Source: Candidatus Delongbacteria bacterium
GTDB lineage: Bacteria; Delongbacteria; UBA4055
Reading direction: 5' to 3'
Assembly (NCBI GenBank): GCA_027858795.1
Contig: JAQICF010000106.1
Span: forward strand, 1 to 31,933
DNA length: 31,933 nt
Every line of letters starts with the position of its first letter. The first letter of the stretch is position 1. Both the position numbers and the translations under genes were made by a program. The notes under the pieces were generated by a model. The model did no database searches. It was not told the origin of the DNA and was given only the letters and a program-made list of their open reading frames with translations. Shown one piece after another: positions 1 through 7,347 of the stretch.

Positions 1-65
1 GTTACGAATCCAAATCCTTTTGAAGAGTCAAACCATTTTACGGTTCCAGTTTCACGCTCTGCCAT
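1..65 (-). CDS. Cold-shock protein (CspA family), N-terminal part, cut by window edge
   Basis: The minus strand from 65 down encodes the first 21 residues of a small protein that reads straight into the CspA signature: a GTVKWFD stretch followed by SKGFGFV, the first RNA-binding motif (RNP1) of cold-shock domains. The start is ATG at 63-65, seven bases after a strong GGAGG ribosome site. Family members are about 65-75 residue RNA chaperones that melt mRNA structure in the cytoplasm. The rest lies outside the window. It is divergent from the transglycosylase gene at 383. The family call is firm for so short a piece because the motif is so distinctive; the exact paralog cannot be told. Confidence 0.85.
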   Translation of the reverse strand, partial: MAERETGTVKWFDSSKGFGFV

Positions 66-382
66 TAAACAACCTCCATGATTGCTATTTTGTTAATTTG
101 TTACGAACAGAGCTTTCCCGAATTTTTGCTCCGTGAAAAATATCTGCTCACTCACGAATGTTCAAGATAATACTAAATTTATGCAAATGCAATAGAAATA
201 TTAAATACTAATTTAGTTACTGCTAACTATTCGTTAAACCCAGTTGAAGTAATATACCTTTAATAACTAATTTTGAAGTTGATTTTTAAATAAATTTTAA
301 CTAAGTTAATGTGCTAAAGGCTATATTGTGGCCTTTTTCTATTAATAGAGAGTCGAATTAAAATAATTTCGTGGAGTACATT
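66..382. other. Divergent intergenic region
   Basis: This 317-base AT-rich stretch separates the divergent cold-shock and transglycosylase genes, so it must hold the promoters of both. On the minus side the csp leader runs through 66 to about 180 and contains a GAGC/GCTC stem around 115-140; cold-shock mRNAs usually have long structured leaders. On the plus side a terminator-like hairpin sits at 316-338. No tRNA, ORF or other repeat is evident. Confidence 0.5.
316..338 (+). terminator. Terminator-like hairpin in the leader of the transglycosylase gene
   Basis: AAAGGC (316-321) pairs perfectly with GCCTTT (331-336) across a nine-base loop and runs into a short T-rich tail. There is no plus-strand gene upstream in the window, so it would act as an attenuator for the operon starting at 383, or end a short transcript. 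The stem is only six pairs, so the call is tentative. Confidence 0.35.
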
Positions 383-1594
383 ATGAAAAGATTGGTTTAT
401 TTACTTTGTATCCTCACATTTATCTTTTCCGTTTACGGTCAGGAATCAGATCTCGAAAAATACAAAAGAATGGCTTCTGAAGATGTAGGCAAGTGGAAGC
501 AGGAAAGAGATGCTGAAATGGATGCATACCAGGAACGTGTTGAAAAAGAAAGAAAAGAATGGAAAGAGTATGTGAACAAAGTAAGAGGTCAATGGGGAGA
601 ATATACTGGAAGTACTCCTAAAGCTTGGGCTGAATATAGTAATGACCTGAATGCATTAAGTGTTGTCGATTTTGAAAATAATTATATTGAAATAGCAACA
701 ATTGTGGACACTGATAACAAAGCTAAATCAGAGGCTCAGATACAAAAAAGATTTGAAGAAATGCTGGCTACAAAAGAAGAAGGTTCAAACAGAAAATTAC
801 TTGCTGGTCAGATAAAATATGAACAAAAAGCAAATTTTGTTAAGCCAATCAAGAAAAAAGTTATCGTAGAAAAGCCAATTAACAAAGACAAAAAAGTTTA
901 CAAAGCTGTTACACAGGAAAATCAGAAACAATTTGTAAAAGAGACAGTTAACAAAAACCTGAAGAAAGAAGTTATCATCGGCGATGATGGACGGGCAAGA
1001 ACGAAATATACTGTAACATTGGAAATGGTACCTAACAGCATTCAGGTACGTGCTAAGAAATATATGGATCTGATCGAAAAATACAGTAAGAAATATGATC
1101 TTGACCCAGCATTGGTAATGGCGTTAATACACACTGAATCAGCATTTAACCCAAAGGCTTTCTCAAGAAGACCGGATGGAACTCCAATGGCTTGTGGACT
1201 TATGCAGATAATTCCTTCTCAGGCAGGAAGAGATGCACATAAAGCCTTATTCGGAAAAGATAAGATCGTTGAACCTGAGTATTTATTTGATCCAGAAAAA
1301 AACTTAGCTATGGGTACTTGGTATGTGAGATGGCTGACTAAGTGGTGGAATAGAATAGAAAAGAAAAAACATGGTGGAAAAGCAAGTAGTGTTACAAAAA
1401 ACGAATATTACACTATTTCTTCATACAATCAAGGAATGGGAACGATTTTAAACAAAGCGTACAAACCTAGAGATCTTTTCAATAAGTCAGATGATGAAAC
1501 TTATTCAATTCTTGTTTCTGACAGATCTATACCTGAAGAAGGAAGACATTACCTGGAAAGAGTTAAAAAAAGAAAGAAACTTTACAAAAAATAG
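383..1594 (+). CDS. Secreted lytic murein transglycosylase (SLT domain, MltC-like)
   Basis: The protein cleaves peptidoglycan glycan strands outside the cytoplasm. I start it at ATG 383, six bases after a GGAG site; the GTG at 371 would be that ribosome site itself. Of the 403 residues the first about 20 are a signal peptide. A charged, Lys/Glu-rich, probably coiled region follows to about residue 215, and a C-terminal lysozyme-like SLT domain covers about 220-395. Visible family motifs are HTESAFNP with the catalytic Glu near residue 252, GLMQI at about 272-276, and a later SSYNQG. The long N-terminal part preceding SLT resembles the MltC architecture, but no lipobox is clear. It opens a plus-strand run whose next gene is 8 bases downstream. 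Confidence 0.85.
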   Translation: MKRLVYLLCILTFIFSVYGQESDLEKYKRMASEDVGKWKQERDAEMDAYQERVEKERKEWKEYVNKVRGQWGEYTGSTPKAWAEYSNDLNALSVVDFENNYIEIATIVDTDNKAKSEAQIQKRFEEMLATKEEGSNRKLLAGQIKYEQKANFVKPIKKKVIVEKPINKDKKVYKAVTQENQKQFVKETVNKNLKKEVIIGDDGRARTKYTVTLEMVPNSIQVRAKKYMDLIEKYSKKYDLDPALVMALIHTESAFNPKAFSRRPDGTPMACGLMQIIPSQAGRDAHKALFGKDKIVEPEYLFDPEKNLAMGTWYVRWLTKWWNRIEKKKHGGKASSVTKNEYYTISSYNQGMGTILNKAYKPRDLFNKSDDETYSILVSDRSIPEEGRHYLERVKKRKKLYKK

Positions 1595-1602
1595 GTATTA
1601 AA

Positions 1603-2364
1603 ATGCTGAAAAAGTTAACCTTATTATTGATCGTGATCTTTAGCTGTTCCTTATTTGGTCTGGATTGGTTGCAAAATTACGAAGAAGGCATTAAAGTGGC
1701 CACAAATGATAAAAAACCTGTTTTATTTTTATATGTATCACCAAAACAGAAAGAAAGTCTTGAACTTAGCTATGTGATATCAAAAGGTCAATTGGATTGT
1801 CTTAAAGATAAATTTATTATGGTTCAAATGAATATAGATAAAAAAGAAAATGTCGCAAAATATAAATCCTATAATGTAAAGGAGCTTCCTTTGTTCGTAC
1901 TACAGGATTTTGAGCCTATGAGAAAACTGTTTGTTAAAACACTGTTTATTAATCCTCAGCAAATATTTAGTGCTTTATTCGAAGTATATTCTACACTCGG
2001 AAATCAATTTTTAAGTATAGGAGATCATGAAGCTTCCAGAAATGCTTTTGATCTGATTTCAAGTATTCCGAACGAGTTTGGAGAAAAAGCTAAATCTGCT
2101 GTAACCCAGATAGATAAAAAGTTTCCAAGAAAAACAGATTCAAAAAAAGATAAACCCCTTGACGCACAAACCTATTACGACATGGCTTCTTTCAGCATTA
2201 AGAACGGAAATTTCGACAAGGCATATTTATACTTGCAAAAAGTGATCGATACTGCACCAAAATCAAAGATAGCTAAGAAAGCAGAACTTGAACAGGAGAA
2301 GATTTCAGATAAAGTCGACAAATCTAAATTTCTCAAGAAAAAAGATACTAAAGGATCAAAATAA
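1603..2364 (+). CDS. Exported thioredoxin-fold/TPR protein without CXXC
   Basis: The 253-residue product begins with a hydrophobic signal sequence of about 20 residues; a Cys near residue 15 follows IFS, which is a poor lipobox. Residues about 22-125 read like a thioredoxin-fold domain (DKKPVLFLYVSP, then KFIMVQMNIDKKE, then a cis-Pro-like KELPLFVL), but the usual CXXC is replaced by SPKQ, so disulfide chemistry is not expected. Residues about 190-220 resemble a TPR helix pair, and the tail is very Lys-rich. It lies 8 bases after the transglycosylase, and its TAA overlaps the greA ATG by one base (TAATG), which suggests translational coupling. The function is unknown; a periplasmic binding or scaffolding role is only a guess. 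Confidence 0.6.
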   Translation: MLKKLTLLLIVIFSCSLFGLDWLQNYEEGIKVATNDKKPVLFLYVSPKQKESLELSYVISKGQLDCLKDKFIMVQMNIDKKENVAKYKSYNVKELPLFVLQDFEPMRKLFVKTLFINPQQIFSALFEVYSTLGNQFLSIGDHEASRNAFDLISSIPNEFGEKAKSAVTQIDKKFPRKTDSKKDKPLDAQTYYDMASFSIKNGNFDKAYLYLQKVIDTAPKSKIAKKAELEQEKISDKVDKSKFLKKKDTKGSK

Positions 2365-2825
2365 TGAATTATTTGACCAAAGAGGGAATGAAGGATATTA
2401 TTGAAAAACTTTATCACATGAAGCATGTTGTAAGGCAGGAGATACTTGACCGTGTGGATGAAGCAAGAAAACTTGGCGATCTGAAAGAGAATGGTGATTA
2501 CAAAGCTGCCAGAGAGGACCTTTCCAGAATAGATATCAGGATAGGTGAGTTGGAAAACTATATTGCTCAATCCCAGATAATTTCAAAAGACAAGATGAAG
2601 AATGACGTTGTTCGTATTTTAAATAAAGTTAAGATCAAAGACCACACAAGGAACAAAGAATTAGAATATACTTTGGTTTCGCAGGCCGAAGCTGATCCAA
2701 TTGAAAGAAAGATCTCAGCAGACTCCCCTATCGGTAAAGGTTTGCTTGGTAAGAAAGTTGGAGATAAATTTTTTATACATATCCCTATAGGTGATATAGA
2801 ATTGGAAGTATTGGAAATTACATAA
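2364..2825 (+). CDS. greA: Transcription elongation factor GreA
   Basis: The factor enters the secondary channel of RNA polymerase and stimulates cleavage of backtracked transcripts. The length, 153 residues, is typical. An N-terminal antiparallel coiled coil (about 1-75) carries the acidic-tip motif GDLKENGDYKAARE. The C-terminal FKBP-like half includes SPIGKGLLGKKVGD and ends in the usual strand IELEVLEI. The start overlaps the stop of the preceding gene, with an AAGGA site just upstream. It stands between an envelope pair and the yebC-ruvC-ruvA set, all on the same strand. Confidence 0.95.
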   Translation: MNYLTKEGMKDIIEKLYHMKHVVRQEILDRVDEARKLGDLKENGDYKAAREDLSRIDIRIGELENYIAQSQIISKDKMKNDVVRILNKVKIKDHTRNKELEYTLVSQAEADPIERKISADSPIGKGLLGKKVGDKFFIHIPIGDIELEVLEIT

Positions 2826-2850
2826 TAAATAAGTTATTTGGAGCTATAAA

Positions 2851-3591
2851 ATGTCCGGTCATTCAAAATGGGCTACTATCCGTAGAAAAAAAGAAAAAAC
2901 AGATGCTGCAAGAGGTAAAATATTTACAAAACTGATAAAAGAAATTACTACAGCTTCAAAATTAGGTGGTAGCAATGAAGATGCTAACCCAAGATTAAAA
3001 GTAGCTATTCAAAAGGGTAAAGATGCTAATATGCCTTTGGATACAATAAATAGAGCAAGGTTGAAAGGTGCGGGTGAATTACCCGGAGTAACTTATGAAG
3101 ACCTTGTATATGAAGGTTATGGACCTGGTGGTGTTGCTATTATGTTGGAGTCTATGACAGATAATAAAGTAAGAACTGTCGCTGAAGTAAGATTTGCTTT
3201 TAATAAGTACGGTGGAAATATGGGAGAAAGCGGTTCTGTAGCTTGGATATTCCACAAAAAAGGTATGATCGTTATTGACTCTGAAGGATTAGACGAAGAT
3301 CAAGTTATGGAAGATGCTTTGGAAGCAGGTGCCGAAGATATGGTTAATGATGATGGTAAATTTGTAATATACACTGAGTTCAAAGATTATCTTAGCGTTT
3401 GTGATGTACTTGAAGCAAAATATAAATTCGAATCAAATGAACTTGCAATGGTAGCTGATAATGATATCAAAGTTCCTTCGAACAAAGTAGAACAATTACT
3501 TAAATTAATTGATGCACTTGAAGACTTAGATGATATTGATGATGTTTACTCTAATGCTGATATTGATGAAGCTGATATGGACTCTGAATAG
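2851..3591 (+). CDS. yebC: YebC/PmpR/TACO1 family protein
   Basis: The 246-residue protein opens with the family signature MSGHSKWATIRRKK and contains the conserved segments PRLKVAIQKGKDANMP and YEGYGPGGVA. Members were long annotated as DNA-binding regulators; more recent work on some homologues points to a role in translation of difficult mRNAs, so the precise job here is open. The C-terminal tail is unusually acidic (many D and E in the last 25 residues). A GGAG site lies eight bases before the ATG. The TAG stop is directly followed by the ruvC ATG, consistent with the frequent yebC-ruvC-ruvA grouping in bacteria. Confidence 0.95.
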   Translation: MSGHSKWATIRRKKEKTDAARGKIFTKLIKEITTASKLGGSNEDANPRLKVAIQKGKDANMPLDTINRARLKGAGELPGVTYEDLVYEGYGPGGVAIMLESMTDNKVRTVAEVRFAFNKYGGNMGESGSVAWIFHKKGMIVIDSEGLDEDQVMEDALEAGAEDMVNDDGKFVIYTEFKDYLSVCDVLEAKYKFESNELAMVADNDIKVPSNKVEQLLKLIDALEDLDDIDDVYSNADIDEADMDSE

Positions 3592-4086
3592 ATGAGAGTA
3601 CTTGGAATCGATCCCGGTATCGCATGTACAGGATATGCTGTTTTAGAACTTAAAAACAATAAATTTATTTTGATCGAGCTTGGAGTTATCAGAACTTCTC
3701 CAAAAGATACAATGCCGATCAGGTTAAAGACAATTTATGAAGGTGTTTCAGAGGTTATTGCTTCTTTGGAGCCGAATGAAATGGCCATAGAAACTGTTTT
3801 TGTAGGAAAAAATGTTCAATCAGCCCTTAAGCTTGGTCATGCAAGAGGTGCAGCTATAATCGCGGGTGCACTTGCCGGTTTGGATGTTCAGGAATTTTCG
3901 CCTAAAGAAGTTAAAAAGAATATTGCCGGCACAGGAACTGCGACAAAGGAACAAGTTCAGTTCATGGTAAAATCGATTCTAAGACTGGACAAAGTTCCTA
4001 AGCCTAATGATGCTGCTGATGCTGTAGCAATTGCGTTGTCTTTTATACAAACAGTTAAGTTCAGTAATGCTACAAAAAACAGATAA
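3592..4086 (+). CDS. ruvC: Holliday-junction endodeoxyribonuclease RuvC
   Basis: RuvC resolves four-way DNA junctions during recombinational repair, working with RuvAB. The 164 residues match the family length. All four acidic metal-binding residues are visible at expected places: D7 in GIDPGI, E67 in AIETVF, and D140 and D143 in PNDAADAVAIA. The ATG follows the yebC stop with no gap and no strong ribosome site of its own, so translation is probably coupled. ruvA follows nine bases later. Confidence 0.97.
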   Translation: MRVLGIDPGIACTGYAVLELKNNKFILIELGVIRTSPKDTMPIRLKTIYEGVSEVIASLEPNEMAIETVFVGKNVQSALKLGHARGAAIIAGALAGLDVQEFSPKEVKKNIAGTGTATKEQVQFMVKSILRLDKVPKPNDAADAVAIALSFIQTVKFSNATKNR

Positions 4087-4095
4087 GGATATTCA

Positions 4096-4689
4096 ATGAT
4101 AGAAATGATAATAGGTGAAATACTTCATAAAGAACCGGGAAAAGTCATCGTAAATTGTGCCGGAGTTGGGTATTCTTTAAGTATTTCTTCTTTTACATAT
4201 TCTAAGCTCAAAGATAGTAACAAGAAAGAAGTCTTCCACACAGTATTTAAAGTCAGAGAAGACGATATGTCACTTTTCGGATTCTTAGAAAAACAGGAAA
4301 AAGAAGTTTTTATTATCCTTAGTACTGTAAGTGGTATCGGAGCAAAGACTGCGATGGTGCTTTTATCAGAAATTAAATATGACAGACTCTACAATGCTAT
4401 TGCTACCGGAGATGTTACACTAATATCTCAGGCACATGGTATTGGCAAAAAGAAAGCACAGAAAATAGTCTTTGAACTCAAGGATAAGATCTCAACTTCA
4501 GACGATATTTCAGAAGTTCTCAATATTGGAATAGTCAGCAGTAATTCTGAAGCTGTATCAGGATTAGTACAACTTGGATATAAGAACAATGATGCAAATA
4601 CTGTTGTAGCTAAAATCATTAAAGAGCATGGAAAGGATATTTCTACTCAGGAAATAATTAGACATGCTTTGCAGAATAGAATGAAATAA
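4096..4689 (+). CDS. ruvA: Holliday-junction binding protein RuvA
   Basis: RuvA binds four-way junctions as a tetramer and loads the RuvB motor. The 197-residue product shows domain I (MIEMIIGEILHKEP, then VIVNCAGVGY), the two helix-hairpin-helix motifs of domain II (STVSGIGAKTAM and QAHGIGKKKAQKIV) and a C-terminal domain III (about 150-197) that contacts RuvB. An AAGGAT site precedes the ATG. ruvB is not in the window: the next genes are convergent, so it must lie elsewhere in the genome. Confidence 0.97.
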   Translation: MIEMIIGEILHKEPGKVIVNCAGVGYSLSISSFTYSKLKDSNKKEVFHTVFKVREDDMSLFGFLEKQEKEVFIILSTVSGIGAKTAMVLLSEIKYDRLYNAIATGDVTLISQAHGIGKKKAQKIVFELKDKISTSDDISEVLNIGIVSSNSEAVSGLVQLGYKNNDANTVVAKIIKEHGKDISTQEIIRHALQNRMK

Positions 4690-4699
4690 ATAATACTTA

Positions 4700-4731
4700 T
4701 TGTAGGGAACGCAGATCTGTGTTCCCTACAA
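4700..4731. terminator. Bidirectional terminator hairpin after ruvA
   Basis: The 11-base arms TTGTAGGGAAC (4700-4710) and GTTCCCTACAA (4721-4731) are perfect inverted repeats around a 10-base loop, with T-runs in both directions (TTTTT after 4731). It lies between the convergent ruvA and the gene ending at 4742, 11 bases from each. The GTAGGGAAC stem matches the dispersed hairpin family seen many times in the accessory region. Confidence 0.8.
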
Positions 4732-4741
4732 TTTTTCTGTT

Positions 4742-5653
4742 CTATAGCCTTCCTAGAAGTTCTTTTAAATTTTCTAGATTTTCAATTTCTAATTCTTTTG
4801 ATTTATGAAGAAGTTTTATCTTCAATTCATCCTCCAGTGTTTTACTGGAGATCTTTTCCAAATAGTTTGATATTTGTCCGTAAATATAAGCAATATCCTG
4901 CATAAATTCTTTTGTTTCAAGATCATAATAATCTGATACTTCAGTTAGATAATCTTTTGCTTTTGATCTACATTCACTCCATACTTTTGCATTCCACCAA
5001 TTTCCCTGAGAATTTCCATAACCTTTTTTTACAGCTTCAATAAAGTTATCATAAGCATCAAATCCTATTCCATAATTCTCCCAGGAATAACTTTCTGAAC
5101 TCTCAAAAAGCTCTATGGCATACATTATACTGTTAAATATAATTTTCTTAGTATTTTTTGCAGAAACTTTTAAATAATTATAAAAATTCACATGAAAGTC
5201 ATCACCAAGTTCCTGCCAGGTTGCAAAGGTTAATCTACTTGGAGGATATTTTGCCTTTCCCCATGGTTGACAGCACAGTAATTGACTCTCATCAAATCCG
5301 TATATTATCTGATGATCATTATTTACGATCGAACATGGGACACGATTATTAAGTTGCGATATTACTGAAGATTCTACTTTTATTCTGGCTGCTTTAATTA
5401 ATGTTGGAGGATAAAATCCCATGTCCTCCATTACTATTCCCATATCCTTTAATAATTCTGTGAACTTACTCATATTCCAACAGGATGGTCCAGATGGACA
5501 AAGTTTCCTATGAACATTGATCAAAAAAGCTTGCCCGGTAGCGCCGAATACAAAAGCATCGCTATAGTTAAATTCATAATAATCAGCGACACCTTTAACT
5601 ACACCCATCAAAGACGTGTTAAAAGGTTTCATCTTTAAATTCTTTAATTCCAT
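4742..5653 (-). CDS. BtrH-N/C39-like protein of unknown role
   Basis: I do not recognise a named gene. The N-terminal 150 residues resemble the BtrH_N/papain-like fold: a short helix GVVKGVADYY, then SDAFVFGATGQAFLI, a CPSGPSCWN segment and, near residue 115, a hydrophobic strand and turn IVNNDHQIIYGFDE like those around the catalytic His of C39-type proteins. The usual N-terminal catalytic Cys is not evident (NTSLMG at that place), so it may be an acyl-transferring homologue or inactive. The C-terminal half (about 160-303) is helical and acidic. There is no signal peptide. The gene lies 27 bases downstream of the M20 amidohydrolase on the same strand, so the two probably share a transcript. 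Confidence 0.5.
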   Translation of the reverse strand: MELKNLKMKPFNTSLMGVVKGVADYYEFNYSDAFVFGATGQAFLINVHRKLCPSGPSCWNMSKFTELLKDMGIVMEDMGFYPPTLIKAARIKVESSVISQLNNRVPCSIVNNDHQIIYGFDESQLLCCQPWGKAKYPPSRLTFATWQELGDDFHVNFYNYLKVSAKNTKKIIFNSIMYAIELFESSESYSWENYGIGFDAYDNFIEAVKKGYGNSQGNWWNAKVWSECRSKAKDYLTEVSDYYDLETKEFMQDIAYIYGQISNYLEKISSKTLEDELKIKLLHKSKELEIENLENLKELLGRL

Positions 5654-5680
5654 GATATTTCTCGTATTTTATGAATGAAT

Positions 5681-6787
5681 TCACATTGTTTCGTAGATAA
5701 GATACAATGTTTTTACTGATTTTTCAATTATTTCATCAGGAAAGTCATAATTTGGATTATGAAGATGCGGGCGATTTACGCCTGAACCAATACCTATGAA
5801 AAAACCTTTTATTTTCTCAGTGTAATATCCAAAATCTTCTGACCAGGGAAAAGGTTTGTCTAGTTCTTGAAATTCAATTTCATTTCTTTTACAGTGTTGT
5901 TTCATTGATTTGAAGATATCCTTATTATTATCAACCGCAAGAAACTCTTCGGTAAATTTGAAACTAACAACCAACTTTGGATCAATCTGAGCTGCTTTCT
6001 TTATTCTTTCTATTATTTCTTCAATAGTATTATTATTCTGAGAACGAATTGTTAAATATATTTCAGCATTACTCGGTGAAGTTCCAAATGCTTTATCTCC
6101 TGCATTTATCCCAACGACAGTTGCAAATGATCCTGAATTTTGATATTTCTTTGATGAATTCAATTTTTCTATCTCTGAAAGTACTTTATTCACGGCAAAA
6201 ATCGGACTTATGCCTTTCTCCGGCTCTGAAGCATGTGAGCTTCTTCCAACCAATTTAACTGTCATACCAATCGAACCTGAAGCAAAAGTACCTGACTTTA
6301 ACAATAGTGATCCAAGTTTAAAACTAGGGATATTATGAAATCCGTAAATCTTATTAATTTTCAAGTCTCTAAACTTTTTATTCTCCATCAAAGCCTTAGC
6401 ACCCTGTCCGGTTTCTTCTGCTGATTGAAAGATAAAAACTATTGAGCCTTCTTTCGACTTGTTTTTAGACACTTTCTCAGCCAGTCCGAGTAAAATAGCA
6501 GTATGCCCGTCATGCCCACAGAGATGTGCGATATTCGGCTTTTTTGACGCATATTTAAGAGGATTAAGTTCCTGAATAGGTAAAGCATCAATATCCGCCC
6601 TGAATGCAATGACCTTTCTTTTTTTATCTCCATTGAAAACTACGATCAAAGAACCAGCTATTTCAAGCATCTTATCAGGTTGCAGATCATTGAGGATATT
6701 CTTAAGATATTTCACAGTGTTAACTTCTTTACCTGACAGCTCAGGGTTACTGTGTATCTCTTTCCGTATTTTAATTAGATTTAACAT
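5681..6787 (-). CDS. M20D family amidohydrolase/metallopeptidase
   Basis: A cytoplasmic dinuclear metal hydrolase of the group that removes acyl groups from amino acids or cleaves small peptides (hippuricase, IAA-amino-acid hydrolase and N-acetyl-diaminopimelate deacetylase type). The 368 residues start with EIHSNPELSGKE. Metal and catalytic residues are visible: HLCGHDGH (Cys90 and His92), QSAEETG (Glu124/Glu125), GFHNIP (His151) and the C-terminal LHNPNYDF (His343). The central part is the lid or dimerisation domain. AAGGAAAATT precedes the ATG. The substrate cannot be told from sequence. Its downstream neighbour is the BtrH-like gene. Confidence 0.88.
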   Translation of the reverse strand: MLNLIKIRKEIHSNPELSGKEVNTVKYLKNILNDLQPDKMLEIAGSLIVVFNGDKKRKVIAFRADIDALPIQELNPLKYASKKPNIAHLCGHDGHTAILLGLAEKVSKNKSKEGSIVFIFQSAEETGQGAKALMENKKFRDLKINKIYGFHNIPSFKLGSLLLKSGTFASGSIGMTVKLVGRSSHASEPEKGISPIFAVNKVLSEIEKLNSSKKYQNSGSFATVVGINAGDKAFGTSPSNAEIYLTIRSQNNNTIEEIIERIKKAAQIDPKLVVSFKFTEEFLAVDNNKDIFKSMKQHCKRNEIEFQELDKPFPWSEDFGYYTEKIKGFFIGIGSGVNRPHLHNPNYDFPDEIIEKSVKTLYLIYETM

Positions 6788-6875
6788 AATTTTCCTTATT
6801 TATTTACCACGAAAAGCACGAAACTTCACGAAATGTTTATTTAGCCACAGAGAACGCGGAGTTCACTGCGGAATG
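6788..6875. repeat. Short intergenic repeat-like segment
   Basis: The 88 bases between the M20 gene and the membrane protein contain phrases (CCACGAAAAGCACGAAA and AGCCACAGAGAACGCGGAG) that I recall as common intergenic repeats in environmental bacterial genomes. There is no ORF and no obvious terminator. Only one copy occurs in this window. Confidence 0.3.
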
Positions 6876-7331
6876 TTACTTTGATTGCTTCCTCTTATAG
6901 ATGTAAGATATCAATATAAGAAAAAATAATGTTGAAACAGAATGAAATATAGATATAGGTATTAAATCAGCTTGAATCAATTGATATTGCACTAATAGAA
7001 AAGTAATTAAACTTGAAAATATACCAATAAACATTCCTATTTTTATTGGATCGTAAATTCTTAAATACTGAGTTTTATTCAGAATTAAAAAAAATAGGAT
7101 AAACAATAGAATAGTTGGCAAATTAATAATCGACATTCCAATCGCTACAATATGAATAGCATCTAGCAATTCATAAAAGAAAGGTTCTTGAGTTTCACAA
7201 TAGATTGGTTGAGAGTTATATGTAAGTAATGCAAATATTACAACCCAAACTAAAGATGATGCTATACCTGTAGCATAACAAATAACTGAACCGCTAAATA
7301 TCTTCATTGGATCTTTTCTCATTTTGTGCAT
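6876..7331 (-). CDS. Small four-helix membrane protein after the type IIG gene
   Basis: The 151-residue product is very hydrophobic, with four likely transmembrane helices at about 12-36, 58-84, 97-117 and 125-145, and a basic C-terminus (YKRKQSK), which suggests the C-tail faces the cytoplasm. I see no family motif. The ATG follows an AAAGG site, and the start lies 16 bases after the stop of the restriction-methyltransferase gene, so the two very likely share a transcript. The link to a restriction operon is the only hint of function; it could be an accessory or membrane effector, or unrelated. Confidence 0.6.
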   Translation of the reverse strand: MHKMRKDPMKIFSGSVICYATGIASSLVWVVIFALLTYNSQPIYCETQEPFFYELLDAIHIVAIGMSIINLPTILLFILFFLILNKTQYLRIYDPIKIGMFIGIFSSLITFLLVQYQLIQADLIPISIFHSVSTLFFLILISYIYKRKQSK

Positions 7332-7347
7332 TAAATACCTTTAATAT

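Noticed and set aside
371..382. GTG start for the transglycosylase
   Set aside because: The GTGGAG is better read as the ribosome site of the ATG at 383, which directly precedes the signal peptide.
2175..2570. 131-codon minus-strand ORF
   Set aside because: It lies wholly inside the well-supported thioredoxin-like gene and greA and has no family resemblance.
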